DNA from: Thuidium tamariscinum
Taxonomy: Eukaryota > Streptophyta > Bryopsida > Hypnales > Thuidiaceae
Reading direction: 5' to 3'
Assembly: GCA_947034885.2 (NCBI GenBank)
Contig: OX344752.2
Coordinates: forward strand, 28,586,386-28,650,385
DNA length: 64,000 nucleotides
The notes beneath the pieces were generated by a model. It saw only the letters and a list, made by a program, of their open reading frames with translations, made no database searches and was not told the origin of the DNA. The translations under genes and the position numbers were made by a program. Positions 24,730-36,649 of the stretch are shown here, one piece after another; position 1 is the first letter of the stretch; every line of letters begins with the position of its first letter.

Positions 24730-24738
24730 TAAATGTTA

Positions 24739-25065
24739 AGGTAGAAGGCTCTTAAATGGAGCGGGTTCTAAAATGGTGCCCTATCTTAAATGTACAATAG
24801 TTGTACATGTTGCTTTTTCATAGCCTTTAGCAGTGTACTGACAGTGTACATTGTAGCTAGGGCACCATTTTACAACCCTATGCCCTTTCAACTTCAAAAT
24901 TTGATAACTAATTCAAAAAAGCTCAGAAAAATATGAAACGACTTGGGTTAGATGTCAATTCTACTTGTTTTTCAAGGAAAATTTACTGAAAAATATTTCT
25001 AGAGGTTTTACCTCCTTGAAATTCTGTTTCAGCCCTTAGATGGTCCATTATAGGACCTCTTACCT
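24739..25065. mobile_element. TA-flanked MITE, family C, copy 2
   Basis: A 327-bp element flanked by TA (24737-24738, 25066-25067) with ends AGGTAGAAGGCTC and, from the right, AGGTAAGAGGTCC. It is a more diverged member of family C and sits only nine bases from copy 1 in the same orientation. The shared core is GAAACGACTTGGGTTAGATG. Confidence 0.75.
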
Positions 25066-25118
25066 TACTGAATGTTATGTGAAGCGTCTTCCTCTTCAAT
25101 TCATGACGTTTTCAGGGA

Positions 25119-25170
25119 TTCTTGCCTTCGGGTTTGTTCTTGCCTTTGGGTGCTCTTGCCTTTGGGTGTT
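25119..25170 (+). repeat. Three 17-bp tandem units in a GC-rich patch
   Basis: The unit TTCTTGCCTTTGGGTGC is repeated three times with minor changes. It lies in a GC-rich patch (25110-25340) full of GTCCAGG/CCTGGAC motifs, unlike the AT-rich surroundings. The 89-aa frame on the minus strand over it (25112-25381) is only the repeat read as protein. Confidence 0.5.
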
Positions 25171-25356
25171 TATCAATAAGGGCCGTTACCCATTGAGCGC
25201 CTGGGACGTTTAGGCCTTGGACATCCGGGCGCTTTCTATTGACGTTCCGGATGGCCTGGACGTCCAAGTGAGGGTCCAGGCAGGGGTCCAGTGTCCAGGA
25301 GTTGTTTAAAAAAATTACAGACCTGGAGGGCAAACTGGAACCCCCAAATCCTACTA

Positions 25357-25629
25357 AGGTAGGTACACCTAAAAGCGCCACTTATTCATACTGAGCCTAA
25401 TTCCTGCTATTAATTAGTTCAAATTTTTATGTAGTCTTGTTGGCAAGTGAAAGCATGTTCCAACGCACGAAAGAACGTAGGATTTGGATACCGTATGCAA
25501 AAGTTATTAACAATCAAAGTCTGTTTCTGAAAGTGTTATCTACAGTCTGCGAACATCACTGATTTCGAAAATGTATATGCACTGTAGATGGCGCTTTTAG
25601 GAACAGGGCGCTTTTGGGTGTACCTACCT
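25357..25629. mobile_element. TA-flanked MITE, family B, copy 2
   Basis: A 273-bp element flanked by TA (25355-25356, 25630-25631). The 23-bp ends, AGGTAGGTACACCYAAAAG plus CGCC, differ by a single base between left and right, so this is the best-preserved copy of family B. The interior is non-coding. Confidence 0.85.
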
Positions 25630-28046
25630 TACAATCCAAGCCGAACTGGAGGAAACGGACTCCTACTGTGCGGATGCAGGGAAACGAACAAAGCAAGCAC
25701 CGGAGGATGTGGACTCAGTAAAGCTTTCTGGAGGATGTGCATGTTGTTGGTTCCTTAGAGTCACCCTCCAGCTCCTGGAGGTCCAGGTGGGCAATGGAAA
25801 CGAGCTCTAAAATCCCCCTTCAACAGGTTTCATCATGACATTTTCAGGGACTAAGGGAGAAACATCCATTTCCGTCCCTGTACCTATTCTTGGGCCATAG
25901 AATGTCACTAAATCTGTCCACAGGCATACATTAAGGCGTTCGACAGCTGTTTAATTCTAATTTACTGACGCAGTTGTAAGACACATGTGTAGTTTTCATT
26001 CACTGACATCTGATTTCAACAGGTGTTCGGTTTAAGGTACACCTATAGGACGGTTCCAGTGGTCTAGGGAGCCAACACTTTGAAAATTTACAGAAATTAC
26101 ATACTGATTCCGAAAAATTTAATTTTTTTTTGAATATTCATGATTTTCACTCGCTAATGCTAGAAAAATATCAGTTTTAGAAAACGCTGCCTCCAACTAT
26201 GCTGAATTCCTTATTCGGAAGGTTTTGGGTGTTTCCACTGTATAAGTAGACATACCCAAACCCCTTTGTACCCATTTTTTTTCTACCATTGTTTGGATGG
26301 GGATTGTTCCACTTAGTACAACCCCTGGAGTGCCTAATTTTCAAAATACGAAAGTTAAGGTACTGTACTAATATGGAGGTTCACTGTTCTGGACTCTAAT
26401 GCAGATTGATGAAATGTGTTCCTGACTTAAGCCTCCAATTTGTACATTAACCACCAAATGCGTGAGTGGATAAGTTGCTCGCTCTCTGTCCGTGCTGGGC
26501 TTATCTCCCAATTTCCATGATTCTTGCCACCAATTTCTCTTGGGTGGAGTGAGTGCACTGATCCAGAGACAAATTAAAGTTGAAGCTTAGAAAAAGGGTC
26601 CTGGCAAACGGGCCCCCTCACTCAGCCACTCCAAGAGTCATTTCAGGGGTGCATGGAAAACAGAAAGCCCCCCTATTGGGGACTTGAAAAAATTATCCCT
26701 CACACCTATCCTGCCTAATTTGGGTTCCCTGATTGCAACTATGAATTCAAAATTTGCAAATTTTATCATGCATGAAAAATAAAAAAGTTTCAGGGTTTTT
26801 AAGTGACCAAGCAAGGGGTTTAGTTCAGAAAAAGAGGCAACTGAATCCATATCCTCTTTTTTTCATTTTTTTGGAAGGGGGGTGAAAGCATGAAAGACTG
26901 ACTGGTTTCTGTAGCGTTTCCCATAGTATTCATGATTTTTTCGGGAGTACTATATAATTAGAATTTTTTTTTTAAATGTTCAATGTATATACCTTTAAGA
27001 AGAAGGTACCCTAGGAAGGAGAAGTGCAGAAAAAATCTTTAAGTAGGAGAACTAGAAAAGTGCAAAATTTTAAGAAAATAGGTACTTTGACATTTTAATT
27101 TATAAAAAATAGGAAAATTAAAAAAAAATTAAAGATTGACCATTTGGGAGAACTTTATGATGAAGAGATTTCACCAAAAGAATGATCTCAAAACCATCTT
27201 GAATGTTCAAAAAAGCGTGCGCAAGGGAGGCCTATTTGCACACATGTAGAGGAAAGAAAATAATGATTTTTTGAATTTCCTTTGGCAAAAACATGCCTAC
27301 CTACTATAGGAATAGACCAGAAAATTTTTAAATTCAGATCATTCATTTTGGGTACTCCTTAATACTAAAAAATCCTAAATTGCAAAGTATGACAGATTAG
27401 CTTAATTGAAATTTAATTATAAAATGATTTTTAAAAATTTCTGAAAAATAAGAATTTAGATTGTTGTCATATTTGACATCTTCAATTAAAGTTTCAAGTT
27501 AGTTTGGTTAATGCTTTAAAAGTTATGGCCAATGGTAACTCCCAAACTTCAAATGTGATACAAAATAGTGTTTCATGCTTTCACCTAAGGTCAAAGTGGC
27601 AGTGTAAAATGTTACGGAGTACAATGATGCTCCAAATTTCAACATTAATCTGGGATACATATTGGATAAAATTATCACCTTGGCACATATCACATGTCTA
27701 TAATTTTATTTTCATCCTCAATCTGGTCATTTCATACAAGATTTTTTTTTAATTTTTTCTTTTATAAATTTGAAGTTTTTTGGCAAAGAAAACTTCACAA
27801 TTTCTTGCATTTTTTAGCGAAATTATTTGTTTTTCTGATGCAATCTGGCACTAAGTTACAATGCCAATAGAAACAGTGAGAGGCAGACTACAGGATGGCA
27901 ACAATCTTTCTGTAGGAATTTTGTGGCAGTGGCTCTTTCAGGTATTCTGGTGCAGCTGCAAACTTCTTTTGAGCCAAGTTATGAGCAAATGAACTTGCCC
28001 TGGCGGTGATGCCAGGTCTACTGCAAAACAACATAAAAAAGCATTA
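25630..28046. repeat. Spacer of mixed old repeats
   Basis: No gene. The segment 25831-25990 matches 32041-32200 in opposite orientation (shared core GGATGTTTCTCCCTTAG). The segment 27583-27860 resembles the interior of the poly-T MITEs (2975, 32315) with its ends lost. An open frame at 27504-27752 lies over that and is not a gene. The rest, including 26040-26640, shows nothing I can name. Confidence 0.4.
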
Positions 28047-28372
28047 AGGGAGGAGGCTCGAAAACCACTGAGGCTCCAAAACTGCTCACCTTCTGAAATG
28101 TATATTTCTGGTACATGATGCTTTTTGATCTTTACAGTAATGTACAAACAGTGAACATTTGAGGGGGTGGGCGGTTTTGGAGCCCTATGCCATATTGACT
28201 TCAGAAATTCATAACTAACTCTACAGAGCTCCAAAAAATATGAAACGACTTGGGTTAGATGCCTATTCAAGCTGTCTTTCAAGAAAAATTCATTGAAAAA
28301 TACTTCAAGATGTTTGACCTGCCCAAAATTCTGTTCCAGCCCTTAGATGGTCGGTTTATAGACCTCCTCCCT
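28047..28372. mobile_element. TA-flanked MITE, family C, copy 3
   Basis: A 326-bp element flanked by TA (28045-28046, 28373-28374) with ends AGGGAGGAGGCTC and, from the right, AGGGAGGAGGTC. It is the best-preserved copy of family C and very like copy 1. The 114-aa minus-strand frame at 27938-28282, and its look-alike at 24409-24618, are the MITE read as protein. Confidence 0.8.
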
Positions 28373-28374
28373 TA

Positions 28375-28468
28375 GAGGGGATTTGAGGCCTCCAAAGGGC
28401 CGTTTTGGGGCTATTCCCTGAAACTCTTCCCATAACTGCTGACAGCTATCAGGCCAGTATTTATCCAA

Positions 28469-28508
<40 letters not shown>

Positions 28509-28663
28509 TGGAGTCCTGAAATATGAAAAAAATCCCCAAAAAAATTCAATTTTTTTTTATGACGTGGCACTCTCTCGACCATGTAGGATTCTTGTTCACG
28601 TGGTAGAAACTGCGTTCTCGCAATCTGGGAACCCGCAGTCTTCCAATGGCCTCAAAAATCCCC
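28375..28663. mobile_element. TA-flanked MITE abutting family C copy 3, with an (ATT)n run inside
   Basis: A 289-bp sequence between TA 28373-28374 and TA 28664-28665. Ends are GAGGGGATTTGAGGCC and, from the right, GGGGATTTTTGAGGCC. It shares its left TA with the neighbouring element. It contains an ATT microsatellite of about 13 units (28468-28508), which creates artefactual poly-Leu and poly-Ile frames on the two strands. Confidence 0.6.
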
Positions 28664-28715
28664 TAATGGGAAGTTGAAAACTAGCAACTGGAAGGGCTGA
28701 AATTAAAGAAATTGA

Positions 28716-29163
28716 CCCCTAAGTATTGAGACTCATCTCCAGAATTGATGATTCTGGAAATATCATCATGAACTACTATCTGAATAAATATTTTGGAATT
28801 AAAATGGAAATGAAAGTTGTAGAGTTCCAATTTTAGATTCTATCCATACAATTAGATTCACCAATGCTATCACCAATATTTTTCTATAAATGTTTGTATT
28901 CTTTGATTCTATGACCTCATTTTTGCAATTCCAAGTTTGAACTAGAGTCAAGACAAGTCTATCAATGACTTGATATACTTTCACATTTGTAATTTAAAAA
29001 ATATATATGCGCTAGTAACACCAAATCCAACCCTTGGATAGGACCACAACATCATAAATTATTTAAATAAACTGGGATGACTTTAATTGAAGTTGTAATG
29101 ATAAAGAAATCTCCAATTTTTGGACAATGTACAAATTGAAAATGACATTGGAGTGCTCTAGAG
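28716..29163. mobile_element. piggyBac-like non-autonomous element, family A1, copy 2
   Basis: A 448-bp partner of 4608-5117. The right flank is TTAA (29164-29167); the left is TTGA (28712-28715), one change from TTAA. Ends are CCCCTAAGTATTGAG and, from the right, CTCTAGAGCACTCC. Long interior matches include TTAGATTCTATCCATACA and TTCTTTGATTCTATGACC. Confidence 0.55.
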
Positions 29164-29167
29164 TTAA

Positions 29168-29987
29168 AGTCAAGTAAAGTCAAAAAAATAATACTTTCAA
29201 GTCAAAGTTTCAATTGAGTAATTGACCATCTACCATTAACCCTTCAAGGCCCATCAACTTTTTTTTAGATGGACATTTTTCAATGAATTTTCCCACTTTG
29301 ATATTTTTTTGCACATAAAATTAATGTGTTGGAAATTTTTTAATTTAAGCCACATAAAAGTAAAGATTATTTTGTCTAATTTGCATATAATTAATTTTGA
29401 GAAATAGTGACCTTTAGATTTTTAGATTATAACAATTTTGGATGATCAACTTTATAGGCAAAAAATGTAGCTTGGGACAAAGAAAAATGATAGGATTACG
29501 AATAATGCTTTTTAATCCTACCCCACTCCCAAAATATATTGGAATCTAATAAAAATCAAATGGAATATTTTTTAGTTTTCAAAAATGAGAAATAAAAATT
29601 CTTTCAAATTTGTACACATTTTTGAACAAGAGGACTAGAGAGCCAAAATCAACTAAATTGAATCCTACAAAATTTTAAGAAATTTATACATATAACAATT
29701 TAAAAAAAATTAAATTGATATTATTAGCATATTCTTTGTAACCTCTTTCAAATCTTTGGAATCAATATAATCATTTTGAGTTCTTCATCATAACAAATTT
29801 AAATTGATCCTTCTTCTTCATACCAAATTTAAATTGCTAAAAATACAAGTTTGAAGAAAATCCCCAAATCCAATTTGTTTGTCTAGAGTAAAGACTAGAA
29901 ACATCTAAAAAAATGTTTTTTTTTCTATACCGACCATTCTCTTCACTGAAAAAAGATATTATTTTTCTATCTTTTTCTATTCAAGTA
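29168..29987. other. AT-rich spacer
   Basis: No gene. TTAACCCTTCAAGGCCCATC at 29236 looks like a solitary end of a TTAA-type element; I found no convincing partner. Confidence 0.3.
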
Positions 29988-30312
29988 GAAGGGGCAAAAA
30001 TTGCTCATCTAAGAGTTGAAAGTGAATTTTGGAGAGGTAAAACTTCTTGAATTGTTTTTTAAGTAAATTTTCCTTGAAAGACATGTGGATTAGGCATTTA
30101 ATTCAAGTTGTTTCATATTTTTTGGAGCTTTGTGGAATTATTTAATATGAATTTTTTAAGTTGAATTTGCTCAAGCTCTAAAACCGCCCACTTCCTCAAA
30201 ATATACATTGTTTTCACATTCTAGTAAAGATGAAAAAGCAACATGTACAAACAATTTATATTTGAGGACATGTGCAATTTTAGAGCCTAATTAGATTTTG
30301 AGCCTCCTACCT
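29988..30312. mobile_element. TA-flanked MITE, family C, copy 4 (reverse orientation)
   Basis: A 325-bp element between TA 29986-29987 and TA 30313-30314, reading opposite to the other three copies. The right end is the complement of AGGTAGGAGGCTC, the left is GAAGGGGCAAAA. The shared core reads as the complement of the family block (GACATGTGGATTAGGCATTT). It is the most diverged copy, but its length agrees with the family to within two bases. Confidence 0.65.
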
Positions 30313-30314
30313 TA

Positions 30315-32314
30315 GACTAGATTTTTTAAATAAAATTTTAAATACTCCTGACATTGAAATTATGAAAACTGGAAATTGTAACAAATATGTCAACTTGTTA
30401 CTCTATAAGTACCTACTTTATGAAATATTGAGATTTGTTTCTCCCTATGGAGAATTTGCCAAAAAAAATCTAAAGAAGACACATTGGGTCTTATTGGTCG
30501 TTAATAAATTAAGAGTTTTTTGATGGGGGAGTGATGGAATTACTTCATTTTGGCATTTAGCAAGGATAGAATGTAGAGAAGTTGTTTTTATTATGAATCC
30601 ATTGTCCATCATGAATTCTCAAAGGATATGGGATAATTTGAAGATGAGAGTTTAATTGCTCAACATTGTCAAAATATAGGAATTGTATTTGAAGTAAAAT
30701 TTTAAACTTTACTTTAGCATAATAGGATAACAATTGTCAAAAAGCTTTGAACTAAAAAAAGGTGTAAAATCTAACTAAATTTCATCTATAAAAATCCATT
30801 TGTGATTTAGAGCCTTAAAATAAATTTACAAACAAAATTTAAAGAGTTAGGAAGTTTGAAAATGTCAAAAAAAATGTCCCTTCCAATCCTTCTTCTAACT
30901 TTGTCTACAACTTTTGATTGAAAAATTGAGACCTCCAAAAAGTTTTTGAAATTAAAAGTTCACTTAAATTTCCACACTAATTAGTTCAAAGTTTTTTGAA
31001 AAAAAAATCTAAGTCTATGCCTAAATAAGATTTGAAATTCTACTTAGCATAAAGTTCTTGCTTTTGGCTCAACTATGAATGGTTGAGTTCTTACAAATCC
31101 AAATTTATTTATCCCACATGGACTATTTTACCACCTACCACCTCATTTGTATAAAGAGCTTGTCTTCTCATCATTGTTCACTCCATGAGTGACATTAGAA
31201 GCTATGTGATTGACTCATGCTTGCAAGTAGGTAGCTGTGTTAGGGTATGAAATCTAGGTTAAGTGAATAGCAACAAGCTTAAGTAGATGGATTCCAAAAT
31301 AAGTATTTGTGTAAGTTGATAATATTGTTGGCTAGCTATTGAATACCATAACATTAAGTAGCCCATAAAAGGACTACCTTTCCCTTTGTGAAGTCCCCAT
31401 CACCTAATTTCATTTGACATTTCTTGAAGTTTGCAACTTTAGTTACTGAATGTTGTAGAATATTTCACACCATTTCATTTGTTGGATGGAACGGTGTGGG
31501 ATATTTCACACCATTTCATCCGCTGGGAGGCAGTGTAACAGGCTACTACTGAATGTTATGAATTAGGATGATTTATAGTCTTTGCAGGAAAAATGTGGGA
31601 GGCTTTTAGTGGGACGGAGGGAGTATTTTGAATCTGATATCAAACTCTCAAAAATTGTATCTTCTACTTTATTTGAATTTGATGTTTGATTTATTGAAAA
31701 GTATGTTTTGAAGCCCAAGCTTGTTTTGAGACTTCAGTAAAATATTTGGCACCAACGTGGTGAACCTGCCATCCAAGCGGTTTGGTGGATCCAGGTCAGT
31801 TGGAGTTTCTACAGTTTGTTTGTCCACTTGTGGTTGCAATTTTTTTCCCTCTTGTACTTTCACCTTACAATGGAACTGTCCTATGGTGTACTTATTTTCA
31901 GGTGAAAATATTCTTTACTTTATTCATTGTATGTAATTTCTATGTTTTTTTGAAGTGATGGCTCAGTAGAGCACTGAAAGTGTGTAATAGGTGCATCCAT
32001 AACTGAACCCTGCAAAAATCAGTACTCAGCCAACCAGATTTTTCTGTGTGTCCTTCAATTGTGTCAGCAAATTACAATCATACATGTGGCAAATACATTA
32101 ACTGCACTTTAGGAACACATTTGAGTGACTCTATAGTCCACTGCAAGGTACATGGACGAAAATGGATGTTTCTCCCTTAGCATTGGGATCTGTCCACAGG
32201 TTCATTTTTGCCAACCAAGTCCTTGTCCACAGCTCAAGTACACATCACTCTCATGTTCCCCATTGCTCATCATGTCTCCTTTCACAAAGAATTGACTCCT
32301 TCATTTAACCTGTA
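30315..32314. other. AT-rich spacer with scattered repeat scraps
   Basis: No gene. At 31450-31535 the block ATATTTCACACCATTTCAT occurs twice around a GGATGGAACGGTGTGG core, forming a hairpin-like repeat. GGGACGGAGGGAG before TA at 31611-31623 equals the classical Stowaway terminus, but no left end is visible. The segment 32041-32200 is the inverted partner of 25831-25990. Confidence 0.35.
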
Positions 32315-32616
32315 AATCAGGGTTTTTTTTTCATTTCTTGTGAAGTGCCAAAGTGGTGATATGTCATTTTATTGTAGAGCTCAAAATCTCAACATTCATC
32401 CATATATTGGATAGAAAATATTATATTGGGACATAATACATGTCTATCACTCTATTTTCATCTATTATTTGGCAATTTCATCCACTATCTTAAGAAAATT
32501 TGAAGTTTATTGGCAATTTCATCCAAAATTTTACTGTTTTTTTCCTATAGACTTGGTGCCAGGCCAAAAAATTTGGTACAATTTTGCACCAAATCACTAG
32601 GAAAAAAACCCTGCCT
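32315..32616. mobile_element. MITE with poly-T inverted ends (family D, copy 2)
   Basis: A 302-bp element between TA 32313-32314 and TA 32617-32618. Ends are AATCAGGGTTTTTTTT and, from the right, AGGCAGGGTTTTTTT. The interior shares GAAGTGCCAAAGTGG and CAACATTCATCCAT with the copy at 2975-3227. No coding capacity. Confidence 0.65.
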
Positions 32617-32618
32617 TA

Positions 32619-35600
32619 AATGGTCAAATGACCATTTGAATGTATGCAAGTGATCTTGGATAGATGAATATGAAGTCATTTTTAATCACATTGTAACATT
32701 GTTAACCTTCATTTTAAGGGTTCCCTTTTGCTCCCTCCAAAATCAAGAGCCTCCCCTAATGATCAAGTACTAGGGTATTTTTTTAGGCAATTAAATGCCT
32801 AATTTTCTCAAAAAAAAATGGGCAACTTCAAGCCTATAGAAAAAAATGAGGGTAAATGTGACAAAAAATGACAAATAGAAATAATAGCCCTCTTTACCAT
32901 TGCCAACATGCTTCTAAAATCTCATTTCATCTATCATGCAAAGCCAAAATTACATACAAAAATTACATATTCAAAATTGTATAGTCAAAATTGGCCTCCT
33001 TCAATTAAAGCCCCCTAAGTTAAAGAGCCAGTCAACTGAAAACCTTCTTGAAAGGAAGGCCACATCACCATTTGTCCGAAAACCAAAAAAAACACCCTGT
33101 CAAGTACCGGCTAATGATGTCCCTAGCATTGATAATTTAGCTACAAAGTACCTATGTCTAACTAATAATATTGTTAGCATTATAATTGAATCCCCCTAAT
33201 AATCTTGGGGGAGATTATACGTCAATCTAGGGAGAAATATAACAGTTGGTTGGCAATCTTATTTAAAAAAATCATCTTTAGGGCTAGAACTTAGTTAAAA
33301 GAAAATTTGTAAAAATTTGTAAAAATGCATTGTTCTTCAAATGTTATCGTGAGGTGTAAACATGTATCCTCTTAGCAACTATGTAATTATTTTTTTGATG
33401 GAGTGCTTGGATCAAAAGTATGTTGCCTTGAATTTTGAGGGCAATTATAGTAGCATGTGTAAAACTCCTCCTATAATTTTGAAATTTGGTAGGCATGTAA
33501 TTTATATGACACAAGACATAAATGTTGAAAAAAATAACTATATTTAGTGTAAAAATCACAATCTATGACGAGTTAAAGTCTACTAGACTTGTAGAGGAAG
33601 GTCAAAGAAAAAAATTCTTTTGACTTCAAATATAATCTTTTAATTCATGTAGTCAAATATCTTGAAAGTTTTTCCATGTACTCCATAGTAGTCTTATACA
33701 AATTTGTATCGTTGAATTTTGAAAAAACTTTTATTTTTATTTTTTTCCATTGCATTGGAAAGTAACACTTCTTGACAATTTGTGTCCAAAATGTATGATG
33801 GTCCTTTAGGGATTCATAATCCTAAAGCAATGAGATTGGTGCATTGAATAGTTTGATTAAGATGAAGTGGTCCTTTACATTCAATCCTCTTGAATTGCAT
33901 TGCCTTCATTGTGTAGAAATGGGCATTATGTTGACATGTGTTCAAGTTGTAATGCGTGGAAGTTGTCCAATTACATAAAAACTCTCTTTAGAGGATATAC
34001 TTGCAAGGTCAATAAAATTACAAATAACATTGGGCAATTAGAAAAATTTTAGTGTGGTTTGAAAGACCTAGAACTTATAGCCCATTACATGAAGGAAAAA
34101 AGTGTGGCTACCCCTATTGACAAAAGTGAGAAATAAGTGTAGGGATCTTAGTTGAGTAAGTCGCTATTGGAAAAGTGTACTCTTAAGCCTCTTGGAGCTA
34201 CATACAATAATTTGCCACTTTTATGCAAATTGTTTGTCTCTACAAAAAGTGAGAATTGGAAAACAATAACTTACCATAAGGTTGAAGTACTAGTAGTTAA
34301 TCATTTAAGCAATTTTGGAGCTAGTGGAATTTTTTCCAATGTAGAAAGATAGGAAATATAGGGATAGAGAATTTTTTAGAATTTTACTCTCAAAACTGAA
34401 ATTACTATGGATTTTGGGAGCCAAAAAGTGCATTGCAAATCTGCTTCCAATCTTTAGAGTCTTCTAATTTTGATCAAGCTGGAAAGACTTTCCTACTAGC
34501 TCATATTTTTCAAACATGTGTCATAACCTTATTAGATCCAATCTTGAAAAAGAATATATATGAAATTGAAGTGGTTGATTGGTTTTGAAGGAGGGAAAAT
34601 TCTAGTGCAAGTAAGGAGTGAGCAAATACAATAATAATATACGATACCGGGATTGATATAGTGGCATGTAATAGGTACAAGACGCAATATTTGTAAGTTT
34701 AAATAGATAAGCCTATTATTATCCTAATTTGCAATTTGACTATCTTAGGGCCAACATCTTTGAAAGAGAAAATATTTTTTAAAGGTGTCCGCTTGTTTTA
34801 TAAGTCAAATTCAAGTGGAATAATAATTTTTCAATCAAAATTGTTATATTTGTGAATTTTTGAAGTAGTTAGCCCTGGGATTACAAAAGCGTTTATAGAC
34901 TAGGGTCATGAATATCCTAATAACAATCTAGAACCACCTTCTTATTTACCTTGTATACTAGTGTTCACCAATCATATGTTGACATGTTACTTTTAATGAC
35001 ATTAATGCATTGATTTTGTTAGATTTTTAGATAAATTTGGTTGATTTTTGAGTAGATTTGGATGTTTGAATGGATGGAAATGGAGCCAAGTATGGAGTGA
35101 TAGAAATGGATTGGAGACGGAATTTGACTAGTCCACTTTAAAAAGTGAGAATCATCCAAAGCTAAAATTGTCCTTATTGATTGTTGATGATTGATCCAAT
35201 GGAGGGCGAGAGCATCCTTATAGACAAACCGCAAAATCCTACCATTGGGCCAATTAGGATGAATGAACTCATAGCCTAGTTCATAACATTGTGAAGAATT
35301 TCCCTTGAAGATTGAGAGAATTCTTCTCTAGATCTCTAGGATTGAATTGAATTTAGTTTAATTTGGAGAGGGTCATTGGTTGGTTAGATAGTTGCAATGT
35401 TGTAGGCTTTTGCTTTTTAGAGTAGCAAAAGGGGCCTCTCAACATTGGTTAATATTATTATAACTCTATGTCAAATGAGGAGGGGGGGGCTATTGTGGGG
35501 CCAATACCAATAGCTAACTTGTTTCATAGATTAGTGGTAGGCATATTGGAATTTCAATGTCTTTTAGATAACATAATATCAATTCCATTTAGATCAAGGT

Positions 35601-35969
35601 CAAGGATTCGCATAATATTTCTTACAATAGAATACTATGCTATTCAAGTATAAATAGAGAACTTTATCTTGTACTTCATTACTACATGAGCAATTCATAG
35701 AAAATGAAAAAATTATGAAGATACAAAGGACTCCTTTGAGTGACTTTGCCACCCTCAATTGATAGGGTACTTGATTTTCCATAGTAATGATCCCTTCTAT
35801 TTAAAGGAGAAAAATTAGTACGCATTCTATGTTGTCTTGAATTGTAGTAACTAATATCAAAAAATGATATTTGAGTTTTATGTTCTGTAATCCTAATAGC
35901 TTGAATTTCCAATTTACTTCAAGTTTTGTAAACCTTAAGGTCTGCTTTAGATGTTAGCCAACCATATTA
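32619..35969. other. AT-rich spacer
   Basis: About 3.3 kb with no recognised gene. The open frames here (for example 32936-33199 and 34152-34352) look random: AT-rich codons, no family motif, no neighbouring exons. No paired repeat ends were found. Confidence 0.3.
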
Positions 35970-36647
35970 CAATCAAACCTCGATAAGTGTTAGGGGTTGG
36001 GAGCATACTTTTAGTTAACACTTAGACACTAGTAACACATAACACTTATAGAGGGTGATGCCGATGATGTGTAACACTTATAAAAAAATAAGACTTAGAA
36101 GAATTAAAAAGGTAAACACATAAGATTTATAGAAAAAATGGATGAAATTACAAAATATTGATTCATTATTCATCTAAGTCCGTCAAAAAAATGAATCAAT
36201 AGTACTTTGGTGAGTTTTTGCTACACCCAAAGATTCTACTTCCTTTTCTAGTGCTTTATATTCCTAATAGATAACATGGTGTCATTAGGTCTTTGCTCCA
36301 AAAACTTCTTCAAAGTTTGAAAAGCACTACCTACATCTTGAAAGCCTAAAACCTCTTCTACTATATAGTTTCTAGAATGGACATCTAGAGTTACTTTGCA
36401 ACTAGAAACTATTACTTTACCTCAAAATTATCTCCCGAATTATCTCCCCCTAAGCGAAGGCTCTTATGAAAAGCCTTTTGTGGAAACTTATCACTTACTG
36501 AGGTAAAATTAACAAAGTCGGGAGCGCGACATTGCGTAACACTTCACACATAACACTTACTAGTCTTAATTTTAAGGGAGCGGAAATCTCCATAACACAT
36601 ATAGAGTTTTAACACTTATCAAGGTAACACTTATCGAGGTTTGACTG
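35970..36647. mobile_element. pogo/Tigger-like MITE with many subterminal repeats
   Basis: A 678-bp element between TA 35968-35969 and TA 36648-36649. Ends are CAATCAAACCTCGATAAG and, from the right, CAGTCAAACCTCGATAAG, continuing as TGTTA. CAGT-AAACCTCG ends with TA duplications are typical of pogo/Tigger elements. The motif AACACTTAT or close variants recurs at least eight times, mostly within 150 bp of either end, as transposase-binding arrays do. No transposase frame is present. Confidence 0.75.
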
Positions 36648-36649
36648 TA

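Noticed and set aside
25112-25381. 89-aa minus-strand frame in a GC-rich patch
   Set aside because: It is a 17-bp tandem repeat and a MITE end read as protein.
26440-26560. tRNA-like box A (GTGAGTGGATAAG) suggesting a SINE
   Set aside because: No matching box B at the right distance, no A-tail and no second copy in the window.
28405-28677. Frames with poly-Leu and poly-Ile runs
   Set aside because: Created by the ATT microsatellite inside a MITE.
31608-31625. Stowaway-type terminus GGGACGGAGGGAG before TA
   Set aside because: No matching left end within 600 bp, so no element can be delimited; a similar lone end is at 63050.
31751-31771. TTGGCACCAACGTGG, similar to an LTR-element primer site
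   Set aside because: No paired LTRs, no polypurine tract and no coding remains nearby; too short to call.
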